The notes beneath the pieces were generated by a model. That model saw only the letters and a list, made by a program, of their open reading frames with translations, was not told where the DNA came from and did not search any database. A stretch of DNA of 64,000 nucleotides, from NCBI RefSeq assembly GCF_023516715.1, contig NZ_JAMGSI010000002.1, positions 372,001-436,000 of the forward strand. Direction: 5' to 3'. Origin of the DNA: Akkermansia massiliensis (GTDB lineage: Bacteria; Verrucomicrobiota; Verrucomicrobiia; Verrucomicrobiales; Akkermansiaceae). Made by a program: the position numbers and the translations under genes. Shown here one piece after another: positions 56,026-64,000 of the stretch (the stretch's first letter is position 1; each line of letters starts with the position of its first letter).

Positions 56026-57447
56026 TCAGGAAACCACGGCCAGCGGCGCGGTGGTTTTCCAGTCTCCGCGGGTAAAGTCCGGGAACTCCACGGGCATGCC
56101 GCCCTGCGCGATGGAATGAGCCGTCAACGGCAGCAGGGAAGACCAGGCGGCTCCTTCGTAAACATTCTGGTCCATCGGCTCTCCGTTCCGGAGGCATTCC
56201 ACGATGCGGGAAAGCATCACGAAGTCCATGCCGCCGTGGCCGCCCATTTTCGTAGCCAGATTCCCGATGCGTTTCCAGAGCGGATGGTCGTATTTCTCGT
56301 AAATGGCGGCCAGCTTCTCCCGGCCTTCAATCCATTCGTGATAGTTGCCGTTGCCCAGCTTTTCACCCGCCACCCGGGTCGGAAAGCCGGCCAGGGTTCC
56401 TTCGGTTCCCTGGATCAGGTTGGCGCGGGAATAGGGCCGGGGGGACGTTTCATCCAGTTGGACGACAATAGTGCGCCCCAGTTGCGTCTTGACGATGGCC
56501 GTGTTCATGTCCCCGCAGATGAAGGGGGTATTGTTCCAGCGGTGGTCCGCGGGAAGGTGTTTTTTGGCGTAGGCATTGCGCCCGAGCGCAGGGGAGGCGA
56601 ACGCAGCCACCCGGCTGAAATGGTCTTCTCCGCGCGCCAGGTTCATGTACTGTGCCACGGGGCCCAGTCCATGGGTGGGGTACAGGTTTCCGTTGATCCG
56701 GGTATGGTATTCAGGCCGCCAGGCCCCTTCCCCGCGCGTGTCCCCCAACTGCGTCACCAGGCAGTGGATATATGCGGCCTCCCCGTGGAGCAGATCGCCG
56801 ATGACCCCCTGCCGGACCATGTTCAGGAACATAAGCTCGTCCCGGCCGTAGTTGACGTTTTCCATCATCATGCAGTGCTTCCGGGTGGCCTCGCTGGTGT
56901 CCACCAGATTCCAGAGTTCTTCCAGGGAGACGGCCAGCGGAACTTCCACAAAGGCGTGCGCGCCGTGCTTCATGCTGTCGCAGGCGATTCCGGCATGGGT
57001 ACTCCAGTCCGTGCTGATGATGACAGCGTCCGGTTTCAGCTCCTTCAGCATGGTCAGGTATTCCGTGTCCCCGCCGGAATAACTCAGCGGGCTTTTCCCC
57101 ATCTTGGAAAGCACGCGGTCCACGCCGCGCTTGGCCAGGTCTTCCTTCAAATCACATACGCCCACGATTTCCACCCCGTCCATCACGCACATTTGAGCCA
57201 GATGGGAAAAGCCGCGGCCGCCCACGCCGATGAAGGCAAGCCTGATGCGGGCCAGCCCGGGAGCCTTGAAGCCCCCCATGTACATGGAGCCGGAAGGCCG
57301 CGGAGACGCCTGGGCGCCGGATTTCCAGAGGCTGTCCCCGGCAGGGATTTCCAGGGCCTGCCCGGGGAGAACGTTTCCGGCGGCAGCCGCTCCGGCCGCG
57401 AGCCCCAGGGATTTGAGAAATTGTCTGCGTGATGAAAAAATAGACAT
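56026..57447 (-). CDS. GH109-type alpha-N-acetylgalactosaminidase (Gfo/Idh/MocA fold)
   Basis: A 473-residue exported oxidoreductase-fold enzyme. The start ATG 57447 gives the Tat signal SSRRQFLKSLGLAAGAAAAG (5-24), so it is exported folded, as expected for an NAD-bound protein. The Rossmann motif is GVGGRG (74-79). Family blocks include 'VFVEVPLAVSLEELW'-like 'AFVEVPLAVSLEEL', 'HCMMMENVNYGRDELMFLNMVRQGVIGDL', 'YPTHGLGPVAQYMNLARG' and 'MGGHGGMDFVMLSRIVECLRNGEP'. This pattern matches GH109, whose members remove alpha-linked GalNAc (for example blood-group A) by a redox-assisted mechanism, and which is known from Akkermansia. Exact activity is inferred. Confidence 0.85.
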   Translation of the reverse strand: MSIFSSRRQFLKSLGLAAGAAAAGNVLPGQALEIPAGDSLWKSGAQASPRPSGSMYMGGFKAPGLARIRLAFIGVGGRGFSHLAQMCVMDGVEIVGVCDLKEDLAKRGVDRVLSKMGKSPLSYSGGDTEYLTMLKELKPDAVIISTDWSTHAGIACDSMKHGAHAFVEVPLAVSLEELWNLVDTSEATRKHCMMMENVNYGRDELMFLNMVRQGVIGDLLHGEAAYIHCLVTQLGDTRGEGAWRPEYHTRINGNLYPTHGLGPVAQYMNLARGEDHFSRVAAFASPALGRNAYAKKHLPADHRWNNTPFICGDMNTAIVKTQLGRTIVVQLDETSPRPYSRANLIQGTEGTLAGFPTRVAGEKLGNGNYHEWIEGREKLAAIYEKYDHPLWKRIGNLATKMGGHGGMDFVMLSRIVECLRNGEPMDQNVYEGAAWSSLLPLTAHSIAQGGMPVEFPDFTRGDWKTTAPLAVVS

Positions 57448-57612
57448 GATTTGAAAGTATGGCTTCAAGGAAGATTACGCCTCCCGTGCCGCGGATTTAT
57501 CATCATTCCCGTCCCGGAGGAAAAAAGCTCCGGATGGCTGATTTTAAGGTTTGCAAAATCCGGCGGAACTTCCACTATGAGATAAACTTCTGCCTCTAAC
57601 CACCTTCAATTT

Positions 57613-58629
57613 ATGCGTTACCTTCTTCTTATCCTGTTGCTCGCCGGCGGCTATTACGGCTGGGATTATTACCAAACCGGCCTCGTGCCCAGGCATGAAG
57701 CCATCAAAGCCATGGAGCAGGAGCCTTATCCGGAGCTGGATGCGGCCCAGGCCCGTTTTGACGAGGCGGCGGAACTTCACGAACAGCAGGCGGCACGCCT
57801 CCAGGCGGCCATCCAGAGGAAGGAAGAGGCCATCCGCAAGTATTGGGATGCCCAGATGGAGAAGATCGACCAGGCAAACGCCGGGAAAAAGTCCGTGCCC
57901 GCCGTGAAGGGAAGGCCCAATGCCCGGAGCGCGGAAGCCCGGATAGCCAATCTCCTGGAACAATATGACCGCCGCGTCGCGGACGTGGAGGAGCTCAAAG
58001 GCAAGCGGGACACCACCAGGCAGCAGTTGGACAACGCCCGGAACCGGCTCCAGGAACAAATACGCCAGGTGGAAACCCGGCTGGACATCAACCGCATCCA
58101 GCGCGCGGAGGCGTCCAATACGAAGAGCAAGGATTTCAAGGTGACGGAGAGCCGGGCGGACCTGCTCAAGCTCCAGGCCAGCCTGCCGCAGGAGCTGGAC
58201 CGCATCACCCGCAAGGGAGAAGCCATGCTGAGTGACCAGACGGCGGCCTACGAAAAGGCCAAAAGGGAGCTGGCCCTGTTCCAGAACAAGGTGGACAGAC
58301 AGATCGCCAGTCTCCGGGATTCCATGAACTCCCCCCTGGCGGAAGAGTATGATGAGACGGAAATCCTTTCGGAAGACCCCGAGTTCCGCACCATGATCTC
58401 CCCTTACGACCAGGCCGTCAGCCATGAGGAAACGCTTGTCATGCGGACGGAGGCGGACGTGGAGGAGCAGGCCAAGGTCCTGCACGGGCTGCAGCGCATC
58501 AGGGACGGGAAAATTGAAGGGGAGCGCAGCCAGCTCAGGCAGGAGGAAGAGATTTTCTTCACGGCCGCCGCCGTCATCGGCGTGGTTCTGCTGATCTCCA
58601 TTTTGCTCTCCTTTACCAGAAGGAGATGA
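57613..58629 (+). CDS. Coiled-coil membrane protein of unknown function
   Basis: A 338-residue protein with an N-terminal membrane anchor (about 2-18, RYLLLILLLAGGYYGW) and a C-terminal helix (about 312-334, FFTAAAVIGVVLLISILLSF). The region between is almost entirely charged heptad-like coiled coil (about 50-300) rich in Glu, Gln, Arg and Ala. The two anchors could span a periplasmic rod or both sit in the inner membrane. No family is recognised. The following gene is the SRP RNA with its own promoter. Confidence 0.75.
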   Translation: MRYLLLILLLAGGYYGWDYYQTGLVPRHEAIKAMEQEPYPELDAAQARFDEAAELHEQQAARLQAAIQRKEEAIRKYWDAQMEKIDQANAGKKSVPAVKGRPNARSAEARIANLLEQYDRRVADVEELKGKRDTTRQQLDNARNRLQEQIRQVETRLDINRIQRAEASNTKSKDFKVTESRADLLKLQASLPQELDRITRKGEAMLSDQTAAYEKAKRELALFQNKVDRQIASLRDSMNSPLAEEYDETEILSEDPEFRTMISPYDQAVSHEETLVMRTEADVEEQAKVLHGLQRIRDGKIEGERSQLRQEEEIFFTAAAVIGVVLLISILLSFTRRR

Positions 58630-58641
58630 TGCCTTTGAAGG

Positions 58642-58670
58642 TTGACACTGCACCGCAAACCTAGTTTACT
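58642..58670 (+). promoter_or_regulatory. Promoter of the SRP RNA gene
   Basis: A perfect TTGACA (58642-58647), 17 bases, then TTTACT (58665-58670). The expected transcription start at about 58677 coincides with the 5' end of the predicted RNA stem. Confidence 0.75.
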
Positions 58671-58676
58671 GTCTGG

Positions 58677-58778
58677 GCCGCCGGGAACCCCGTGGAGGCA
58701 CGACTGGCAAACCCCGCCAGGACCGAGAGGTAGCAACGGTAGCTTGTTCGTGTTTGCCGCGTCCGTTCCCGGCGGTAT
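58677..58778 (+). ncRNA. ffs: Signal recognition particle 4.5S RNA
   Basis: About 100 nt. The closing stem is CCGCCGGGAAC (58678-58688) with GTTCCCGGCGG (58765-58775), and a second stem is GGCAAAC (58706-58712) with GTTTGCC (58752-58758). The apical part carries the conserved Ffh-binding domain: CCAGG-ACC, a GAGA tetraloop (58725-58728), then GG-U-AGCAAC. The usual tetraloop is GGAA, so the GNRA-type loop is a variation. With Ffh it targets nascent membrane proteins to the translocon. A TATTTTATT tail may end transcription. It lies between the coiled-coil gene and folC. Confidence 0.88.
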
Positions 58779-58841
58779 TTTATTGACGCCCCCTCCCATA
58801 CCGGGATTGAACGGGAGCCTTCCCGTGGTAGAATACCGCCC

Positions 58842-60056
58842 ATGAACGTGTCCGCCGCCCTTGACTGGCTTTTTTCCACCCAATTCTTCGGGATCAAGCT
58901 GGGGCTTGACAATACCGGGAAGCTGCTGGCGGCAGCCGATGCGGACCGGACGGATGCCACAGTGGTCCACGTGGCTGGCACCAACGGGAAAGGCTCCACC
59001 TGCGCCATGATTGAGGCCCTGGCCAGGGCACAGGGGTATGTGACCGGCCTGTTCACCTCCCCCCATCTGGTGGAGTTTTCCGAACGCATCCGCGTGAACG
59101 GGAATATGATTCCCCCGGAGGCGCTGGCGGAAGAAATCTTCTTCCTGAAACAACTGGCGGAAGGCTGGGAACAGCCGCCCACCTTTTTTGAGCTGGCGCT
59201 TGCCGTCGCCCTGCGCCACTTCCGCAAAAGCGGCGTGAACTTCATCATTCTGGAAACGGGCCTGGGCGGCAGGCTGGACGCCACCAACGCCGTGCCCAAG
59301 GACATCGCCGTGCTGGCCCCCATCGGCCTGGACCACCAGCAGTACCTGGGAGACACCCTGGAAGAGATCGCCGCGGAAAAGGCGGCCATCATCTCCCCCG
59401 GCAAACCGGCCGTGACCGCCGTGCAGAGCCCGGAAGCCATGGCCGTCATTGAACGGACGGCACGGGACCGCCGTTCCCCCCTTACGGTCGCCCGGGCGGA
59501 CGGGGAAACGCCCCGGCCATCCCTGTCCGGAGCCCATCAGCGGGAAAATGCCGCCCTGGCGCTGGAAACCATGAGGCAGCTCCACGCCCTCCCCTCCCCT
59601 TCCGCAGCCGCCGCTGCCCTGGCAAAGGTGCAGTGGCCCGGAAGGTTTGAACGCCTTGAAACGCCACCGCTGGTGCTGGACGGCGCCCATAACGAACATG
59701 CGGCGCGCGTGCTCGCGGCCACATGGAAGGAGGAATTCCCCGGGCGGAAGGCGGCTCTGGTTTTTGCCGCATCCGCAGACAAGCACATCCGGGAGATGAT
59801 CCCCGTTTTGCGGGAAATCACCGGAGAATGGCACCTGGTTCCCTGCACTTCCCCCCGCATCATGCCGGCGGAAGAATTGGCCGTCCTGCTGGCCGGACTG
59901 GAAACCGGCCCCGTCTTTATCCATTCCACCCTTCCGGACGGGCTGCATGCGGCCCTGGCCTCCCCGCTTCCGGCTCTGGCGGCAGGCTCCCTGTTCCTTC
60001 TGGGGGATTTGAAAGCGTTGCTCCGCCATGCGGAAAAACGCAGCACCGCCCAGTAA
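58842..60056 (+). CDS. folC: Folylpolyglutamate synthase/dihydrofolate synthase
   Basis: Adds glutamate to dihydropteroate and folates, retaining them in the cell. The 404-residue Mur-ligase-type enzyme has the P-loop HVAGTNGKGSTCAM (about residues 43-56), 'LFTSPHLVEFSERIRVNG', 'FFELALAVALRHF', 'ILETGLGGRLDATN' and 'LDGAHNEHAA' in the C-terminal half. The start MNVSAALDWLF matches the family. The U32 gene follows after 41 bases, so the two are probably co-transcribed. Confidence 0.95.
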   Translation: MNVSAALDWLFSTQFFGIKLGLDNTGKLLAAADADRTDATVVHVAGTNGKGSTCAMIEALARAQGYVTGLFTSPHLVEFSERIRVNGNMIPPEALAEEIFFLKQLAEGWEQPPTFFELALAVALRHFRKSGVNFIILETGLGGRLDATNAVPKDIAVLAPIGLDHQQYLGDTLEEIAAEKAAIISPGKPAVTAVQSPEAMAVIERTARDRRSPLTVARADGETPRPSLSGAHQRENAALALETMRQLHALPSPSAAAAALAKVQWPGRFERLETPPLVLDGAHNEHAARVLAATWKEEFPGRKAALVFAASADKHIREMIPVLREITGEWHLVPCTSPRIMPAEELAVLLAGLETGPVFIHSTLPDGLHAALASPLPALAAGSLFLLGDLKALLRHAEKRSTAQ

Positions 60057-60097
60057 CCCCTCCATCCTTTTTGTTTTTCCCCGTGATTTCCGACGAC

Positions 60098-62590
60098 ATG
60101 ACCCTTTCCTCTCTCCGGCCCGGAGACCTGCGCCCCGAATTGCTGGCTCCCGCCGGGGACATGGACTGCGCCCGCGCCGCCGTAACCAATGGCGCAGACG
60201 CCATTTATTTTGGCCTGGACCGTTTCAACGCCCGCTTGCGCGCGAATAATTTTACGCTGGATTCCCTGCCGGAACTGATGCGCTTCCTCCACGCGCACGG
60301 CGTGAGGGGGTACGTGACGATGAACACGCTCCTTTTCACCTCCGAGCTGGCGGACGCCCTCACCTACCTGGGCCATTTGAATGCCGCCGGCGTGGACGGC
60401 GTGATCGTGCAGGATATCGGGCTTGCCCGCTGCCTGACAGAGTGGGGAAGGCAGGATCCCGCCATGAAGCTGGAGCTGCACGCCTCCACCCAGATGACGC
60501 TTTCCTCCCCGGACGGCCTGGAATTCGCCGCCGGTTTCCTGGACCTGAAGCAGGCCGTGCTGGCGCGGGAATTGAGCCTGGAGGAAATCGGGCAATGCAT
60601 ACGCCATACGGATATTCCCCTGGAGGTGTTTGTGCACGGGGCGCTCTGCGTGGCTTACTCCGGCCAGTGCCTCACGTCGGAAAGCCTGGGCCAGCGCAGC
60701 GCCAACCGCGGAGAATGCGCGCAGGCCTGCCGCCTGCCCTATACCCTGGTCGTGGACGGCAAGGCCGTTCCGCTGGGAGAAAGGCGCTATCTGCTCAGCC
60801 CGCAGGATCTGTGCGCCCTTGACCGCATTCCGGACCTGGTCCGCATGGGCGTGAAGAGCTACAAGATAGAGGGGCGGCTGAAAAGCCCGGAATACGTTGC
60901 GGCGGTAACGGCGGCCTACAGAAAGGCCCTGGACGCCGCCTGCGCCGGAATACCCGTGGATGAATTGGTGACCGCACGCGACCGTTATGCACTGCAAATG
61001 GTATTTTCACGCGGCTTTTCCACCGGCTGGCTGGACGGCACGGACCACCCGCGCCTGACCCACGGCCGCCACGGCAAGAAGCGCGGCGCCTATGCAGGCA
61101 CCATTGTGGACAGCAGCCAGGGCTGGCTGGACATCAGGCCGGAAGGGAACGTTCCGCTCGCTCCCGGCGACGGCTTCGTCATTGACGCCGGGGAGGACCG
61201 CAATGAAGAACAGGGCGGCCGCATCTGGAAAGTGCAGAGAAACCGCCTTTTCTTCCACGGAAAAGCCTCCGGCATTGACTGGAGCAAGGTCAGGCCGGGG
61301 CAGAAGCTCTGGAAAACGGATGATCCGGCCCTGAACGCCGAGCTGAAAAAAATGCGGGAGCACCTGCCGGAGGCCGTCCTTCCCCTCCATTTGGCATGCA
61401 CCGGATCCGCCGGGGAGCCTCTGACGGTTTCCTGCCCGGAATACGGGTGTTCCGTGCAGTCCACACAGCCCCTGCAAACGGCGGAAAAACGCCCGCTGAC
61501 TCCTGAAGTTCTGGAACAGCAGCTCGGCAGGCTGGGAGGAACGGGGTTCCGCCTGGCTTCCTGCGAATGCCGCCTGCCGGAGGGCCTGATGCTCCCGCTC
61601 AGCATCCTCAACCAGACAAGGCGCGCCCTCGTGGAACAAATTCAAACGGTCCGGCAGGAGAGGGAAGCCTCCGTTCCCACCCGTCTTCCGGAACCTTTCG
61701 TCCTTCCCGCGCTTCCGGCGGGTGCGGCAACTCCGGACGCGCCGCCGCACCTGTCCGTGCTGTGCCGCAGGCCGGAACAGATACCTTCCGTTCTGGATGC
61801 CGGGGCGGACGCCGTCTATCTGGATTTTGAAGACCTCCGGGACTATGCGGCGGGAGTGGAAGCGGTCCGGCGGCACACGAAAAGCATCCCCGTCTTTCTG
61901 GCGACGCCCCGCATCCAGAAGCCGTCGGAAACCGGTTACTTCAAGCTCATGGAACGGGCGGAGCCGGACGGCGTCCTCATCCGCAACCTGGGCGCGGCGC
62001 AGTACTTCCGCCATTCCCCCCTGCACCGCATCGGGGATTTTTCCCTGAATGTCGCCAATCCGTACAGCGCGGCCATCCTGAAGGAACAGGGGAACCTGGA
62101 TTATCTCACCATTTCCTATGACCTGAACGCCGGACAGGTGGAGGACCTGCTCCGCGCCGCGCCGCCGGAATGGTTTGAACTGACTCTGCACCAGCACATG
62201 CCCATGTTCCACATGGAGCACTGCGTGTTCTGCACCTTCCTGTCGGACGGCTCCAGCTATAAGAACTGCGGCCGCCCCTGTGAACGGTACCACGTGCAGC
62301 TGCGGGACCGCGTGGGGCAGCTCCATCCCCTGCTGGCGGACGCCGGGTGCCGGAACACCCTGTTCAACGGCCGCGCGCAGACGGGAGCCGGCTTTTTCCG
62401 GGGTTTCCGCCATCAGGGCCTTTCCCGCTTCCGCGTGGAACTGCTGGACGATTCTCCGGAAAAAGCACGCCTTCTGGTATCCCGCTACCGGGAATTGCTG
62501 GACGGCTCCTGCACTGCGGCCCGGCTCATCCGGGAACTGGACGTCGCGGAACAGCTCGGCACCACGGAAGGCACGCTCCGGCCCAGATAA
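60098..62590 (+). CDS. U32 family peptidase-like protein with DUF3656 region
   Basis: An 830-residue protein. Residues 1-390 form the U32 TIM-barrel: 'ELLAPAGDMDCARAAVTNGADAIYFGLDRFNARLRANNF', 'LHAHGVRGYVTMNTLLFTSEL', 'SGQCLTSESLGQRSANRGECAQACRLPY' with its Cys cluster, and 'YKIEGRLKSPEYVAAVT'. A middle DUF3656-like region and a second barrel-like region follow, ending with 'MEHCVFCTFLSDGSSYKNCGRPCERY'. Related proteins (RlhA, TrhO/TrhP, UbiU/V) act in RNA or ubiquinone hydroxylation with an iron-sulfur cluster rather than in proteolysis. Closest role here is probably RNA hydroxylation like RlhA; this is inference. Confidence 0.85.
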   Translation: MTLSSLRPGDLRPELLAPAGDMDCARAAVTNGADAIYFGLDRFNARLRANNFTLDSLPELMRFLHAHGVRGYVTMNTLLFTSELADALTYLGHLNAAGVDGVIVQDIGLARCLTEWGRQDPAMKLELHASTQMTLSSPDGLEFAAGFLDLKQAVLARELSLEEIGQCIRHTDIPLEVFVHGALCVAYSGQCLTSESLGQRSANRGECAQACRLPYTLVVDGKAVPLGERRYLLSPQDLCALDRIPDLVRMGVKSYKIEGRLKSPEYVAAVTAAYRKALDAACAGIPVDELVTARDRYALQMVFSRGFSTGWLDGTDHPRLTHGRHGKKRGAYAGTIVDSSQGWLDIRPEGNVPLAPGDGFVIDAGEDRNEEQGGRIWKVQRNRLFFHGKASGIDWSKVRPGQKLWKTDDPALNAELKKMREHLPEAVLPLHLACTGSAGEPLTVSCPEYGCSVQSTQPLQTAEKRPLTPEVLEQQLGRLGGTGFRLASCECRLPEGLMLPLSILNQTRRALVEQIQTVRQEREASVPTRLPEPFVLPALPAGAATPDAPPHLSVLCRRPEQIPSVLDAGADAVYLDFEDLRDYAAGVEAVRRHTKSIPVFLATPRIQKPSETGYFKLMERAEPDGVLIRNLGAAQYFRHSPLHRIGDFSLNVANPYSAAILKEQGNLDYLTISYDLNAGQVEDLLRAAPPEWFELTLHQHMPMFHMEHCVFCTFLSDGSSYKNCGRPCERYHVQLRDRVGQLHPLLADAGCRNTLFNGRAQTGAGFFRGFRHQGLSRFRVELLDDSPEKARLLVSRYRELLDGSCTAARLIRELDVAEQLGTTEGTLRPR

Positions 62591-62645
62591 CGCAAGCCCG
62601 GGCCTGGCAAGGAGAAAGGCGGACAAAGAATGCACCGCCCGCGCC

Positions 62646-62674
62646 TTGAAGCGGCGCAAAAACCGCCTTATGAT
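62646..62674 (+). promoter_or_regulatory. Promoter of the RNase R gene
   Basis: TTGAAG (62646-62651), 17 bases, TATGAT (62669-62674), 46 bases before the rnr start. Spacing and hexamers are close to the sigma-70 consensus. Confidence 0.6.
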
Positions 62675-62719
62675 GGCATCAATGGGAATGGAAGACTCCT
62701 TTCCCGGAACTTCCGCAAG

Positions 62720-64000
62720 ATGAATAATTCCCTTAAAGACCGCCTGGTCCGTCACATGGAAGACGGACATTACGAACCCCAGAGCAAATCAGAACTGGCC
62801 CGCGCCCTGAACGTGGATTCCCGGCAGAAGCAGGACTTCCGCGCCATTGTGGACCAGCTGGAGGAGGAAGGCAGGCTCGTGCGGCTGCAAAAGGGGAGAT
62901 ACGCCCTGAAACGGGAACGCCGGAACCTGGTGCACGGCATGATCCGCATCCTGCGCTCCGGCAAGATTCTTTTTCTCCCCAAAAAGGGGGATCCCGCCGC
63001 GGCGGACCTGGGGTGGGATCTGGAGGCCATTCCGGAGCTGGAGCTCAAGCCCAACCACCTGGGAACCGCCCTGGACGGGGACCGCGTGGCCGTGCGCGTG
63101 GAACGCAAGGCGGCCAAGGGCCGGAGAAACGTCCGCAGGGACCGCTTTTCTTCTCCGGATACCGGCATGAAAGCCCGCGTGGAGGAAGTGACGGAACGCG
63201 CGCGCTCCCGCTGGCTGGGCGTTTTCCGCGCCGGAAAGAACAAGCTGGGCCGCGTGCTCGGGGACGGCGTAGGCTCTCCGGAATACATTGAACTGGTGGA
63301 AAAACCCGCCATGGAGGTGCTTCCCGGCCAACTGGTTTCCGTGGAACCCGTGTCCCGCGGGGAAGAAAAGAAGGCCCCGCGCGGGAAAATCGTGGAGGTG
63401 CTCGGCTACCCGGACGATCCCCACGTGGACATGGAAGCCGTCATCAGAAAGTATGACCTGCCCGTGGAATTCCCCGCCTCCGTGCTTCAGGAGGTGGAAT
63501 CTTTCCGGAAAAACCCTTCTTCCGCGGAACTGGGCCGCCGGGAGGACTGGACGGACCGCACCGTCATCACCATTGACCCGGCAAGCGCCAGGGATTTTGA
63601 CGACGCCATCTCCATCACGGCCACTCCGTCCGGCTGGACGCTGGCCGTCCACATCGCGGATGTCTCCCATTTTGTGAAGCCCGGCGGCGCGCTGGATGAG
63701 GAAGCCCTGCGCCGCGGCAACTCCACCTACCTGCCGGACCGCGTCCTTCCGATGCTGCCTCCCCGCCTTTCCGATGATTTGTGCAGCCTGCGGCCGGACG
63801 TCGTGCGCCTGACGAAGGTATGCGAAATGAAGTTTGATAAAAAGGGGAAGATGCTCCACGCCCGCTTCGCGGACGCCTTCATCCGCAGCAAGGCGCGCCT
63901 GACCTACCAGGAGGCCTTCACCATGCTGAAAGGGCATGACAAGGGGGAAGTTCCCTCCATGGTCCGTGAAGCCTGGAAGCTGGCCTCCATCCTGCGCCGC
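62720..64000 (+). CDS. rnr: Ribonuclease R, 3'-partial
   Basis: A processive 3'-5' exoribonuclease for structured RNA; 427 residues are visible and the frame is open at the window edge. Order: N-terminal helix-turn-helix (about 1-65, KSELARALNVDSRQKQDFRAIVDQLEEEGRLVRLQKGRY), cold-shock domains (about 70-235), and the RNB domain with the catalytic 'TIDPASARDFDDAISI' (about 283-298), 'VHIADVSHFVKPGGALDEEALRRGNSTYLPDRVLPMLP' and 'LSDDLCSLRPDVVRL'. The ATG at 62720 sits 46 bases after a good promoter and 129 bases after the U32 stop. Confidence 0.95.
   Translation, partial: MNNSLKDRLVRHMEDGHYEPQSKSELARALNVDSRQKQDFRAIVDQLEEEGRLVRLQKGRYALKRERRNLVHGMIRILRSGKILFLPKKGDPAAADLGWDLEAIPELELKPNHLGTALDGDRVAVRVERKAAKGRRNVRRDRFSSPDTGMKARVEEVTERARSRWLGVFRAGKNKLGRVLGDGVGSPEYIELVEKPAMEVLPGQLVSVEPVSRGEEKKAPRGKIVEVLGYPDDPHVDMEAVIRKYDLPVEFPASVLQEVESFRKNPSSAELGRREDWTDRTVITIDPASARDFDDAISITATPSGWTLAVHIADVSHFVKPGGALDEEALRRGNSTYLPDRVLPMLPPRLSDDLCSLRPDVVRLTKVCEMKFDKKGKMLHARFADAFIRSKARLTYQEAFTMLKGHDKGEVPSMVREAWKLASILRR

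Noticed and set aside
61007-62770. Minus-strand open frame of about 587 codons
   Set aside because: Antisense to the U32-family gene and the rnr start; no recognisable domain.

Overview
The window looks like one contiguous piece of chromosome from an Akkermansia-like member of the Verrucomicrobiota. The evidence is a PEP-CTERM sorting tail with an Arg-rich end, mucin-type carbohydrate genes (a GH109-type alpha-N-acetylgalactosaminidase, a multidomain sulfatase with a BACON module, nagA), GC-rich coding sequence, and weak or absent Shine-Dalgarno sites in front of many genes. Species assignment is inference. I see no rRNA, tRNA, insertion sequence, prophage or CRISPR array. One stable RNA, the 4.5S SRP RNA, is present.

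Layout. 1-2.3 kb: a partial repeat-type protein, a GNAT acetyltransferase and a small membrane protein. 2.5-5.2 kb: an operon of a Tat-exported DUF362 protein and a membrane polyferredoxin that looks like a NapH-NapG fusion. 5.4-7.4 kb: mnmM-like methyltransferase, ITP/XTP pyrophosphatase and exonuclease III. 7.6-11.7 kb: nusA-infB-rbfA behind a terminator-like leader. 11.8-17 kb: a 1.4-kaa sulfatase and a PEP-CTERM protein. 17-20.2 kb: CstA-type transporter plus an MFS transporter. 20.3-24.2 kb: cyclophilin, zinc-ribbon protein, nagA, an E2-like lipoyl protein lacking its catalytic motif, and a DJ-1/PfpI protein. 24.2-31.5 kb: four tandem GT2 glycosyltransferases facing two GT8 genes, the second frameshifted. 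31.6-40.6 kb: a VIT/VWA/TPR/DUF2135/LysM-like protein, a porin, polyphosphate kinase and a Ppx/GppA-like protein with eroded phosphate-binding motifs. 40.7-48.4 kb: acyltransferase, map, adk, secY and a partial spc ribosomal operon (rplO, rpsE, rplR, rplF, rpsH, rplE, rplX) lacking rpsN and rpmD at their usual places. 48.6-54.4 kb: nadK, an RlpA-like lipoprotein, a 5'-nucleotidase-family phosphatase and an SNF2 helicase. 54.4-55.9 kb: an AT-rich patch with two small secreted proteins of unknown function. 56-64 kb: GH109-type enzyme, coiled-coil membrane protein, SRP RNA, folC, U32 peptidase-family protein and the start of rnr.

The genes combine housekeeping (transcription, translation, protein export, nucleotide sanitation) with envelope and glycan functions. 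The sulfatase and GH109 enzyme could unmask and trim mucin glycans, nagA would process the released amino sugar, and the GT2/GT8 cluster probably builds a surface glycan. The strongest candidates for undescribed biology are the DUF362/NapHG-fusion redox operon, the porin-ppk-degenerate ppx locus, the E2-like protein without a catalytic His, and small dyads such as the paired CGGATT-N3-AATCCG palindromes and a near-identical hairpin found beyond two unrelated genes.
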